Source of the DNA: JAJFTV01 sp964532655
Lineage (GTDB): Bacteria > Chloroflexota > Anaerolineae > Anaerolineales > Anaerolineaceae
Assembly (NCBI GenBank): GCA_964532655.1
Contig: CAZHMZ010000053.1
Location: forward strand, 1 to 20,934
Reading direction: 5' to 3'
DNA length: 20,934 nucleotides
Part shown: one piece after another, positions 6,819 to 13,961 of the stretch
Position numbering within the stretch: position 1 is the first letter of the stretch
Layout of the letters: every line of letters starts with the position of its first letter
Notes under the pieces: generated by a model
Database searches by the model: none
Told to the model about the DNA's origin: nothing
Seen by the model: the letters and a program-made list of their open reading frames with translations, nothing else
Made by a program: the position numbers and the translations under genes

Positions 6819-8615
6819 TTATGGACTTGCTATCGGTGTAGGCGTCTTAGTGGGTATACGAGTGGCCGTCATCAGCGCTTCTGGAGGATATAGTTCTTGC
6901 ATGGCAGCCTGCCAGGAAAGCGTATCCAATTGAACATACTGGTTAAACAGGGCTCCATCCATGTAGCTGCGCCAGTTGGGCACAGCAGGTACCCGGTCCC
7001 AGCCGTATTGCGCGGCCAGGGCAGTAAAATCAACCCAGTAACCTTGCGGGGCTACAACCAGGCTGCCGCCATGCTCGTAGGCTGATGTATCACCGGATGT
7101 ACGCGTGGTGAAATCCCATACCTGTGAGCGGATTGGCATCCCCTGCGAGCCATCCTGATAGCGCGTTTTGAGGTAGATACGCCAGTAGGTTTGACCGGAT
7201 TGATCCTCCCGTACCACACACATCCAGCCTCCATATAATGGAGCGGTATTGACGGCGATCGCGCGGCCTGTATATAACCAGGATTCTTCCATTTCAGGTG
7301 AAGGCGGCTGGGTGATGGGGAGAAAAGCATTTTCCAAAATATCCATAAAATTCCAGCCGATTTGCTGTTCGACCTGCTGGCGGAGGGTGTTGAAACTGGC
7401 CACCACATCGCTGGTGAGATACGGTTGGGGTACGTTGACTCCCTCGATGGCGTTGAGTGTGATGGAGCCGGAGCGGTCCAGGGTTTGCTGCCCGGTTCCA
7501 GAGACCGCACCGGGTACCCCATCGGGATCAAGACTCTGGATACTCTGTAAAACAGACGGCAGGATGGAAGAGGGTATCCAGGTGATCCCACGCAGGTCGC
7601 CGGGCAGATCAACGGGTAAAGTGACCGCTTTACCGGTCTGAGGAGAAACAAGGTTGAGTTGACTGTAATCAGTGGTCTGATTGAGGATGAGCAGATATCT
7701 GGCAGATGGGTCCATCCGTGGGCGGCTGCCGAAGGATATTGTTTCCACAGTGCCGGCGGTCGGGTCATATCGCACAATCTGCTCAGACCCGTTGTGCGCA
7801 CGTGACCAGTACACAGCCGATCCATCCACTGACCAGCTCGCAGAACGGTCATCGGCGGCAGATTGGCGGCTCAAGTTGACGAAGCGATCCTGCGTCACCT
7901 GCAGATCGGTGCGCATGATTTCTTCATTACCGGTGCGGTTGGTGGTAAAGAGCAGGTAACGTCCATCAGGTGACCAGGCGGGTGAATGATCAGCGCCGGG
8001 GTCTTCGGTGATGCGGATAAGATCACTCTCTCCTGGTACGGTTGACAGGATGACGATCTCCAAATTGCCGTCCAGATACGTTTCGAAGGCAATCCATCTG
8101 CCATCGGGTGACCAGCTCGGGGCGCCGTCGTACTGAGATGTCTGGGTGAGATTGGTCAATGTATGGGTGCTAAAATCCAGCAGGTACAGATCCCAGAACC
8201 CGTTCAGATTGGAGCTGAATACCATCGCCTGCCCGTCAGGGCTGAGTTCAGGATCGATGATGCTCCAGGCGGTATCGGTCAACTGGGTCAACGAGGCGGA
8301 AAACGGCGAATAGACATACAACTGGTAATGGGATTGCGTAAGGAGGGAAAGCAGCACGGACGGTTGATCATCCGTCGTAGAGGCTTGCGGGGCGGATGTA
8401 CTGACAGTTTGAATGGTGGGCGCCGGCGTGAAGGAAGTGGAGGTAACCACTGCGGTTGATGTTTGTGTGGTGGTCGCGGAAATTTCCTCAAGACGCGCCG
8501 GATCGGGACTGGCTTGTGCAGACGGCGCAAAAATAAGACCGGTGATCAAAAGCAGGATGACAACGGCCAGCGAGAGAAGAAAAAATCGATTGACAGGTCT
8601 GTGCGGTCCTGACAT
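6819..8615 (-). CDS. Exported PD40 beta-propeller protein with unassigned C-terminal domain
   Basis: I prefer the ATG at 8615 (598 residues, starting MSGPHRPVNRFF) over an in-frame GTG at 8699, because a TATAAT promoter element lies between them and a signal/anchor sequence follows directly. After the hydrophobic segment comes a Thr/Ser-rich linker, then a propeller with repeated WSPDGRWIAFE, WSPDGRYLLFT, LSPDGQAMVFS and similar blades. TolB-like propellers are usually binding modules. The last third (about 210 residues, including WLYTGRAIAVN, YGGWMCVVRED, RYQDGSQGMPI and GYWVDFTALAAQYGWDRVP) is rich in Trp and Tyr and matches no family I recognise; no metal-binding cluster is evident in it. 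A Pro/Thr tail ends the protein. It is probably co-transcribed with the M23 gene 22 bases downstream. Confidence 0.75.
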   Translation of the reverse strand: MSGPHRPVNRFFLLSLAVVILLLITGLIFAPSAQASPDPARLEEISATTTQTSTAVVTSTSFTPAPTIQTVSTSAPQASTTDDQPSVLLSLLTQSHYQLYVYSPFSASLTQLTDTAWSIIDPELSPDGQAMVFSSNLNGFWDLYLLDFSTHTLTNLTQTSQYDGAPSWSPDGRWIAFETYLDGNLEIVILSTVPGESDLIRITEDPGADHSPAWSPDGRYLLFTTNRTGNEEIMRTDLQVTQDRFVNLSRQSAADDRSASWSVDGSAVYWSRAHNGSEQIVRYDPTAGTVETISFGSRPRMDPSARYLLILNQTTDYSQLNLVSPQTGKAVTLPVDLPGDLRGITWIPSSILPSVLQSIQSLDPDGVPGAVSGTGQQTLDRSGSITLNAIEGVNVPQPYLTSDVVASFNTLRQQVEQQIGWNFMDILENAFLPITQPPSPEMEESWLYTGRAIAVNTAPLYGGWMCVVREDQSGQTYWRIYLKTRYQDGSQGMPIRSQVWDFTTRTSGDTSAYEHGGSLVVAPQGYWVDFTALAAQYGWDRVPAVPNWRSYMDGALFNQYVQLDTLSWQAAMQELYPPEALMTATRIPTKTPTPIASP

Positions 8616-8660
8616 CAGTGAATCCAGATTTGTCTGTACAAAAAATTGGCAGTCAACATC

Positions 8661-8666
8661 ATTATA
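8661..8666 (-). promoter_or_regulatory. Possible -10 element for the propeller/M23 operon
   Basis: A perfect TATAAT reads on the minus strand at 8666-8661, 46 bases upstream of the ATG at 8615. TTGAAA lies 15 bases further upstream, a shorter spacing than usual. If it is used, the GTG at 8699 cannot be the start, which supports the shorter protein. Confidence 0.4.
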
Positions 8667-8758
8667 CTCATCCCGGTTGGCTTTCAAAGACCGTATCACC
8701 TTGTAATATTGTTATTTCAGCACATCAGGAAGGGGAAACACTGGCAAAAAATTGCCCG

Positions 8759-8767
8759 TGGTATAAT
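8759..8767 (+). promoter_or_regulatory. Extended -10 promoter for the second M23 gene
   Basis: TGGTATAAT forms an extended -10 element about 90 bases upstream of the ATG at 8858. No good -35 hexamer is visible at the usual distance, as is common for extended -10 promoters. Together with the minus-strand element at 8661-8666 it makes this a divergent promoter region. Confidence 0.5.
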
Positions 8768-8857
8768 TTTTTCTCGCAAAATCAGGTAAATTACGAAGGG
8801 ATAACCCGTTCAGGGTCATTTTACCGGTTTACAGGCCGGCAGAATCAAGCGACTGTT

Positions 8858-9775
8858 ATGCATCCGGATCAGATCGACACAACGACCACAAGAGCAAAAC
8901 CATCCCTGCGAACCGCAATCATATTGCTGGTCCTGCCAGGATTGCTGGCTCTGTTGATGTTTGGGGTAGTTCCTTCCCTGCAGAGGGTTCGCAAACAGCA
9001 AAAAATGGATTTGCAGTTGACCCAGGATGCAGCAATGGCTGCCGCAATGACCTCCACGGATCTGGCCGCGCATCCCACTGAAACCTCAACGCCTGGAATC
9101 ACGGCACCGGTTATGGCAGAGCCAACCAGCACGCCTGCTACACTTCCGGAACCGTCTGAAATAGGCAGCCCTACACCGACAGAGCCTTCTTTCTGCTCCC
9201 CGATTGACGGGGTGGAAATCAACGAAATGGATCAGATCATCTCCCAGGAGTTCAACGTGCCCAATCAAAAATCAGATGTGGGGCATCATGGGGTGGATCT
9301 GGGTTCGTACAATTTCGAGGGCCGGTATCTGTATGAAATCCCGGTGCGGGCGATTTTGTCCGGGCGAGTGGCAGGCATCACGGTCAACCGGCCGCCAATT
9401 GGTAATGTAGTGATTCTGGAGACGCCTTACGAAGATCTGCCGTCTTTCATCCGCCAACTATATCAAATTCAACCCGGACAATCGCTGTACCATTTTTATG
9501 GGCATCTGATCAATGAACCCACCCAGCAGATTGGCGATGTCATCCAGTGCGGTGATCAGATCAACCTGCTTGGCAAGAGCCAGACCGTGGAAGCCCATTT
9601 GCATCTTGAAACCCGCATCGGTGTATCCGGTCTGATGATCGACCAGATGGCATTTTATGATGCCGCCACCACGGAAGAAGAACGCGCGGAGTATCTGTGG
9701 TGGAGAACCAGCGGCGAACTGACGGCCGTAAACCCGATGGATCTGTTCCATGCCTATGTTGAAAACGGGCAGTGA
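8858..9775 (+). CDS. Membrane-anchored M23 family metallopeptidase
   Basis: The predicted protein is 305 residues. The frame is open far upstream, but the first ATG after the promoter at 8759-8767 is 8858, and it places a single membrane segment at about 19-38. A Thr/Pro-rich linker (about 66-110) leads to an M23 domain with H143-x3-D147 (HHGVDLG), H216 in YGHL and H247-x-H249 in AHLHLETR, so the zinc site is complete. The domain is divergent from that of the lipoprotein at 5648-6796 and has a longer insertion (about 185-210) between core strands. It is predicted to cut peptidoglycan peptides, or to act as a wall-binding module at the membrane surface. No clear Shine-Dalgarno precedes the start. 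It is transcribed divergently from the propeller/M23 operon. Confidence 0.85.
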   Translation: MHPDQIDTTTTRAKPSLRTAIILLVLPGLLALLMFGVVPSLQRVRKQQKMDLQLTQDAAMAAAMTSTDLAAHPTETSTPGITAPVMAEPTSTPATLPEPSEIGSPTPTEPSFCSPIDGVEINEMDQIISQEFNVPNQKSDVGHHGVDLGSYNFEGRYLYEIPVRAILSGRVAGITVNRPPIGNVVILETPYEDLPSFIRQLYQIQPGQSLYHFYGHLINEPTQQIGDVIQCGDQINLLGKSQTVEAHLHLETRIGVSGLMIDQMAFYDAATTEEERAEYLWWRTSGELTAVNPMDLFHAYVENGQ

Positions 9776-10183
9776 CGGATTTGTTTTTTTGAACGATTAG
9801 GTAAAAAAGAACAATCGAAACAACCGAATCAATCGATCCGCTCGCTGGGGACGATGTGAGCAATGTTACAGTTCAGCCATCATGAATAGATGGTCACACC
9901 ATTCTTTCTAATTTAATGGAAGCCATCTTTGAAAAGTTATTCCGGCTGGATGGCTCCCGCTCATCGCAGACAGTGGGGAGGGATGGTGGCTTGCTATAAC
10001 TAAAGAAAATATCGTCACTCATGGGGCACCATAACAGCCAATAGTGATAAAAACAAGACAATATTTTCGGTCACACTTCATATCGGTGAACTATAACTCT
10101 ATCAATCGAAGCTCGAATTTCAGCAAGAAATAAGTCCTCCATAAGATATTCCTAAGAATTCGCTAAGCCAAAAGTTCAAAATT
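9776..10183 (+). other. A+T-rich non-coding region upstream of the vanG-like gene
   Basis: No credible gene is visible in about 400 bases on either strand. The stretch is clearly richer in A+T than the flanking envelope genes. It contains a weak hairpin (GGA-A-GCCATC at 9918-9927 pairing with 9949-9957) and three short words that each occur twice: ATCAATCGA (9828 and 10101), GGTCACAC (9892 and 10069) and CTATAACT (9994 and 10091). The two CTATAACT copies resemble -10 boxes, but neither has a good -35. No terminator stronger than a T-run (9781-9790) follows the M23 gene. Confidence 0.5.
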
Positions 10184-10236
10184 GCCTGTCTGGTTTCGGT
10201 AAGATCAATTGCCGAGCCGGACAGGCTCATTATTTT
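10184..10236 (+). promoter_or_regulatory. Long leader hairpin before the vanG-like gene (attenuator or terminator)
   Basis: Bases 10184-10202 can pair with 10209-10226 in an 18-bp stem (three G-U pairs, one bulged U) closed by GATCAA, followed by TCATTATTTT. This has the form of an intrinsic terminator and ends 16 bases before the start codon of the ligase gene. It could simply end transcription from upstream, but no promoter is visible between it and the gene. A leader attenuator that must be overcome for expression is therefore an attractive alternative (inference). Confidence 0.6.
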
Positions 10237-10252
10237 AGAAAGGATTGATCTT

Positions 10253-11317
10253 GTGAATCAATTGACGATAGCAGTTCTATTTGGTGGAAATTCTACGGAA
10301 TATGAAATATCTTTACAATCAGCTTATTCAGTGATTGAGAGCCTTGACCCTGAAAAATACAACATTATTCTTCTTGGCATTACTCGCCAGGGAGAATGGT
10401 TGAAATATGACGGAAACATCAGCCGGATTAAGGACGACACCTGGAACCAGGAGTCCTTTTGCGTTCCGGTAGTTATTTCACCGGACCGAATCACCCATGG
10501 TATTCTCTTATTGGATGGCAGCAAAGTCACAACCATTCCCATTGACGTCGCCTTCCCGGTTCTACATGGAAAAAACGGCGAAGATGGCACGGTACAGGGC
10601 TTGCTTGAAATGGCAGGTATCCCTTGCATTGGATGTGGAACGCTCAGTTCTGCTTTATGCATGGACAAAGATGTGGCGCACAGGCTTGTACACCTGGCGG
10701 GGATAAAAACGCCAACCTCAATTGTTTTGAGTTTCCCGATTTCTGATGAAGCACTGATAAAACAAACAGCAGGACTGAAGTACCCGTTGTTCGTGAAGCC
10801 AGCCAATGCCGGGTCGTCTATTGGCATCACAAAAGTTGCCAATCCTGAAGATCTGGCCAAGGCGGCAAGAATTGCTTTTCAGCATGATCGAAAGGTGATT
10901 GTTGAGGAAGCTGTGGATGGTTTTGAAGTTGGCTGCGCCATTCTGGGCAATGAAACCCTTACGATTGGTGAAGTCGATGAAATTGAATTATCCCAACATG
11001 ACACGTCACCCGGTTTCTTTGACTACACTGAAAAATATACCCTGAAAAGTTCAAATATCCACATGCCCGCCCGAATTGATGCAAGCATGTCCGAACGCAT
11101 AAAGCAAACGGCGGCAGTCATTTATCGCACGCTGGGATGTAAAGGATTTGCGCGGGTGGATCTGTTTGTTACTTCCGATAATGAAATTGTATTCAATGAA
11201 GTAAACACCATTCCCGGTTTTACCTTGCACAGTCGCTTCCCCAATATGCTCAATGCTATTGGGATGACCTTTCAGATTATTCTAGATGAACTAATAAGGC
11301 TGGCAGTACAACCATGA
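10253..11317 (+). CDS. vanG: VanG-type D-alanine-D-serine ligase
   Basis: This ATP-grasp enzyme joins two D-amino acids for the end of the peptidoglycan stem peptide. The 354 residues resemble VanG closely from end to end: AVLFGGNSTEYEISLQSA, FPVLHGKNGEDGT (about 101-113), TLSSALCMDKD, GSSIGIT (187-193), VIVEEAVDGFEVGCAILG, and the Mg-binding FNEVNTIPGFT (314-324). The omega-loop reads GFFDYTEKYTLKSS (about 254-267), the form I associate with VanG rather than housekeeping Ddl, which suggests D-Ala-D-Ser product. A few extra residues (QHDTSP) precede that loop. The GTG start is supported by AAAGGA at 10239-10244, eight bases upstream. Its stop overlaps the VanXY-like gene in an ATGA. The symbol follows the family; the true substrate is inferred from sequence only. 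Confidence 0.85.
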   Translation: MNQLTIAVLFGGNSTEYEISLQSAYSVIESLDPEKYNIILLGITRQGEWLKYDGNISRIKDDTWNQESFCVPVVISPDRITHGILLLDGSKVTTIPIDVAFPVLHGKNGEDGTVQGLLEMAGIPCIGCGTLSSALCMDKDVAHRLVHLAGIKTPTSIVLSFPISDEALIKQTAGLKYPLFVKPANAGSSIGITKVANPEDLAKAARIAFQHDRKVIVEEAVDGFEVGCAILGNETLTIGEVDEIELSQHDTSPGFFDYTEKYTLKSSNIHMPARIDASMSERIKQTAAVIYRTLGCKGFARVDLFVTSDNEIVFNEVNTIPGFTLHSRFPNMLNAIGMTFQIILDELIRLAVQP

Positions 11318-12114
11318 ACATCCTCCGATTGAACCCAAAGGATATTACCAGAGGGCATTTGATTCTGGTGAATCCATCTCACCCAGTACCAGGCGAGGTA
11401 TCCAGAAGTAGCCTTGTATCGGTCAACCAAGACACCGCTGAGATTCTTATGGAAAATCAGGCGGCAAAAGCGCTGTCAGATGTCATGAACCTGCTAAACT
11501 GCGACCATGAGATTGTCCCGGTTAGCGGCTACCGAACCATGCAGGAACAACAGGAAATATATGCAGATTCTCTACGTGAGCATGGGATCGAATTTACTCG
11601 AAAATATGTTGCCCTTCCGGGATGCAGCGAACATCAAACTGGACTGGCAATTGACCTTGCAGAAAATAGAAGTGTAATTGACTTTATTCGCCCGGTTTTT
11701 TCCTATACAGGTATATGTGCCCGTTTTCGCGAGGTTTCCGTACAGCATGGGTTTGTCGAGCGCTACCCGGCCGGACGGGAGCGTATAACAGGCATTGCCC
11801 ACGAGCCCTGGCATTTTCGGTATGTAGGTCATCCACATTCAGAAATAATGACCAGGGAAAATTTAACCCTGGAAGAATACACAGAGTATCTTAAACAGTT
11901 TCCCTTTCCAGAAAAACCGCTCCGTCTGAATAGCCAATCGGGCATCTTTGAAATATTTTATTTTCCTTTGCAGGAGAACAAGGAGCCGGATTACCAGGAG
12001 AAGATCGTAAAAATACCGGATGGAACCCCTTATCAGGTATCAGGTAACAATGTGGATGGCGTTGTGGTTACATTTTCAGAAGCAGTGTATCCCAACACTA
12101 TGCCCGCCCCATAA
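11314..12114 (+). CDS. VanXY/VanY-type D,D-peptidase (M15 family)
   Basis: This 266-residue M15B metallopeptidase has SGYRTMQEQQ (71-80), the zinc motif SEHQTGLAIDL (His107, Asp114), and HEPWHFRYVG, with catalytic Glu164 and zinc ligand His167. VanXY enzymes remove D-Ala-D-Ala dipeptides and terminal D-Ala, clearing normal precursors so that a D-Ser-ending wall can form. There is no signal peptide or membrane segment, which fits cytoplasmic VanXY rather than membrane-bound VanY. The stretch CSEHQTGLA through LTLEEYTEYL resembles VanXY of enterococci. A C-terminal extension (about 200-266, with YQVSGNNVDGVVVT) is seen in some clostridial M15 proteins. Translation is coupled to the ligase by an ATGA overlap. 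The exact specificity (VanX, VanY or both) cannot be read from sequence. Confidence 0.85.
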   Translation: MNILRLNPKDITRGHLILVNPSHPVPGEVSRSSLVSVNQDTAEILMENQAAKALSDVMNLLNCDHEIVPVSGYRTMQEQQEIYADSLREHGIEFTRKYVALPGCSEHQTGLAIDLAENRSVIDFIRPVFSYTGICARFREVSVQHGFVERYPAGRERITGIAHEPWHFRYVGHPHSEIMTRENLTLEEYTEYLKQFPFPEKPLRLNSQSGIFEIFYFPLQENKEPDYQEKIVKIPDGTPYQVSGNNVDGVVVTFSEAVYPNTMPAP

Positions 12115-12190
12115 TTATGTTTGCGTTTCGTAATTCTGATGATGTTCATGTGCGTCTGGCTTAATGCCTGACCAGCAATTAATAGCAAAT

Positions 12191-12230
12191 GAAAACTGCC
12201 TGACTGTTACAAGTCAGGCGGTTATTTTTA
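12191..12230. terminator. Bidirectional terminator between the vanXY-like gene and the minus-strand unit
   Basis: A 12-bp stem (12194-12205 with 12212-12223, one G-U) is followed by ATTTTTA on the plus strand and by GTTTTC on the minus strand. It lies 80 bases after the vanXY-like stop and directly abuts the stop codon of the convergent small gene, so it probably ends transcription from both sides. Confidence 0.8.
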
Positions 12231-12536
12231 GAATTGGAAGGTTTTTTGAAACTGCTGAAACACGCCCAGGGTGTCACTTTGAAGCCAGGCGGTGATGTGG
12301 ATCATGCCGCCTTCCGATACAGGCATGTGCAAAACGTATGAGTTGATTGCATCCGGGGTCTCGATCACGGTCATCTCTTTCAGCAGATTACCCTGACCGT
12401 CTTCAGCCCGGATCCGTAAATCAACCGGTTTGCCGTGGTTCACGATCATCACCTTTACCCGGAAGCCGGTTTCCAGCTTCTCCAGATGGATATCCTGGAT
12501 GTAAGGTTGACCGGGTAAAGGCGTTGAGTTATCCAT
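12228..12536 (-). CDS. Small protein of unknown function, coupled to the DUF1015 gene
   Basis: The predicted protein has 102 residues starting MDNSTPLPG. It looks like a single beta-sandwich domain (alternating hydrophobic strands such as GFRVKVMIVNHG and YVLHMPVSEGGMIHITAWLQ) without signal peptide, membrane segment or cysteine. I do not recognise a family. It starts at an ATG (12536) three bases beyond the stop of the DUF1015 gene; a TTG directly before it is an alternative start. The near-contact suggests translational coupling and a shared role with DUF1015. It ends at the bidirectional hairpin. Confidence 0.6.
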   Translation of the reverse strand: MDNSTPLPGQPYIQDIHLEKLETGFRVKVMIVNHGKPVDLRIRAEDGQGNLLKEMTVIETPDAINSYVLHMPVSEGGMIHITAWLQSDTLGVFQQFQKTFQF

Positions 12537-12539
12537 CAA

Positions 12540-13862
12540 TCAGGCGATCTTGCGGCATTCCAGGTAAAAGCGTTTTTCATGCGCTTCTCCCATGGAGAAG
12601 GTTTTTCGGGGCAGAGCGCCATCAAGGATGACCGTTTTGAACAATTCTGATTTCTGCATGGCGGGCAGGTAGATGCCAAGATTCCCGGATTCCGTGCCGA
12701 GGTCAACCACTGTTTCAGCGCCGTGAACATAGTCGATTTCTTTGGCCTTGCCCTTGCTCAACCACTCATCCAGGAAAGCCTGGATGGTCCCAACCGGAAG
12801 GTTGCTGGAGGGGTTGCTGATATAAGCCACTGAGAAACCGTCGGACTGAATGAGACCGATGGCATGCTCGCTGCCGGTCTGACCATCAACAGTGCGTTTC
12901 ATTTCATTCGCGCTGGCTACCGAAACCACGCGGAAATTGTTCTGGAAGTAATTTCGCATGGCTGAAACCGGATTTTCTTTCACATCAAAAATCACACGGT
13001 GGATCGGTTCAAACTCCAGCCCCTGATCGTGGATGTTTTCAATCTCCACCAATGCGTAACGGGAGGGATGATCCATCCCCACTTTAGCTTTGTTCTTTTC
13101 CCATATGGCTTTGGCGGTGGCCAGTGAATGGTTTCCATCGCCCATGGCAAACAGAAGAACGCCGGTTTCAATGTCTACACCGTATTTCTGGCAATACGCA
13201 TCGGGATCAGCCAGTTTCTTGATGGCTTCCACCAGTTGCTGAATGTGTGCATCCTGGTTGATCATATAACCGGTCAGATGGCCGCTGCTCATCATCAAGT
13301 TGAAGTTATAGATCTTCTGTAATTCGACTTTTTTATTGGTAAAGGGTTCGATGACAGTGCAATCCGGGTCGTCGATCAGTACCAAAATGTGAGGGAGTTC
13401 CAGCGGCGCGCCTTCACGGATTTTGATACGGGGTGGAAGCCGTTGAATGATGGTGCCCTCGGTTGCGCGGATCAGGCTCTTGGATCCTTTGTTGTAGTCA
13501 TACTGTTCCAGGTCGAGCGCCAACACCAATCCATGACGAGTTTTATTATCTACCTTGCGTTCTACCAGAATGACGCCTTCTTTTTCCACAAAGACATCAC
13601 CGGCAAGGTATTCTGCCATTTTTTGACGGGTCAACTCTGTTTGTTTTTGTTCTTCCGTTTTCCCTAAAAACACTTCGGGAAGAATCAGATTGAGGGTGGA
13701 GGGACTGCTGCCAACCAGTTTTCTAACATTTTCCCAATAATCTGGCTGTGAGGTAAATTGATCACATGCAATGACCGACCATTGTGTCATATTGATCCCG
13801 GGGCGGGGGAGCAATATATCTGTCACCTGAATGCCAATCTCTGGATAATTTTTCATCTTCAT
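12540..13862 (-). CDS. DUF1015 family protein
   Basis: This is a 440-residue soluble protein of the DUF1015 family, recognised from the start (IGIQVTDILLPRPGI), WSVIACDQFTSQPDYW, the LPPRIKIREGAPLELPHILVLIDD region, and GDGNHSLATAKAIWE (about 244-259), which is a family hallmark. The biochemical function is not established to my knowledge; in some genomes members lie near serine biosynthesis genes, but none are visible here. The polar GDGNHS motif looks like an active or binding site (inference). The ATG at 13862 follows GGGAG closely (spacing four), and a second ATG two codons later gives a more usual spacing, so either may be used. The unknown small gene follows three bases after the stop. 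Confidence 0.85.
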   Translation of the reverse strand: MKMKNYPEIGIQVTDILLPRPGINMTQWSVIACDQFTSQPDYWENVRKLVGSSPSTLNLILPEVFLGKTEEQKQTELTRQKMAEYLAGDVFVEKEGVILVERKVDNKTRHGLVLALDLEQYDYNKGSKSLIRATEGTIIQRLPPRIKIREGAPLELPHILVLIDDPDCTVIEPFTNKKVELQKIYNFNLMMSSGHLTGYMINQDAHIQQLVEAIKKLADPDAYCQKYGVDIETGVLLFAMGDGNHSLATAKAIWEKNKAKVGMDHPSRYALVEIENIHDQGLEFEPIHRVIFDVKENPVSAMRNYFQNNFRVVSVASANEMKRTVDGQTGSEHAIGLIQSDGFSVAYISNPSSNLPVGTIQAFLDEWLSKGKAKEIDYVHGAETVVDLGTESGNLGIYLPAMQKSELFKTVILDGALPRKTFSMGEAHEKRFYLECRKIA

Positions 13863-13905
13863 AATTCTCCCAAAAAATGATGGCTAAATTGTACCAAAAG
13901 AAGTG

Positions 13906-13934
13906 ACAAAAAACGGGCAGCCTTGCTGCCCGTT
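13906..13934 (-). terminator. Terminator after degV
   Basis: A perfect 9-bp stem (13912-13920 with 13926-13934, five-base loop) is followed on the minus strand by TTTTTGTC. It starts 28 bases after the degV stop codon and before the DUF1015 gene, so the two are probably separate transcription units. Confidence 0.8.
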
Positions 13935-13961
13935 CTATTCATCAGAGGGTTTCACACACAC

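Noticed and set aside
7052..7852. 266-codon minus-strand frame inside the exported propeller gene
   Set aside because: Shifted-frame shadow of the real gene on the same strand, without a domain; the real frame continues through with clear propeller blades, so it is not a frameshift product.
8618..8857. N-terminal extension of the second M23 frame
   Set aside because: It crosses both divergent promoter elements; the ATG at 8858 places the membrane segment near the N-terminus as expected.
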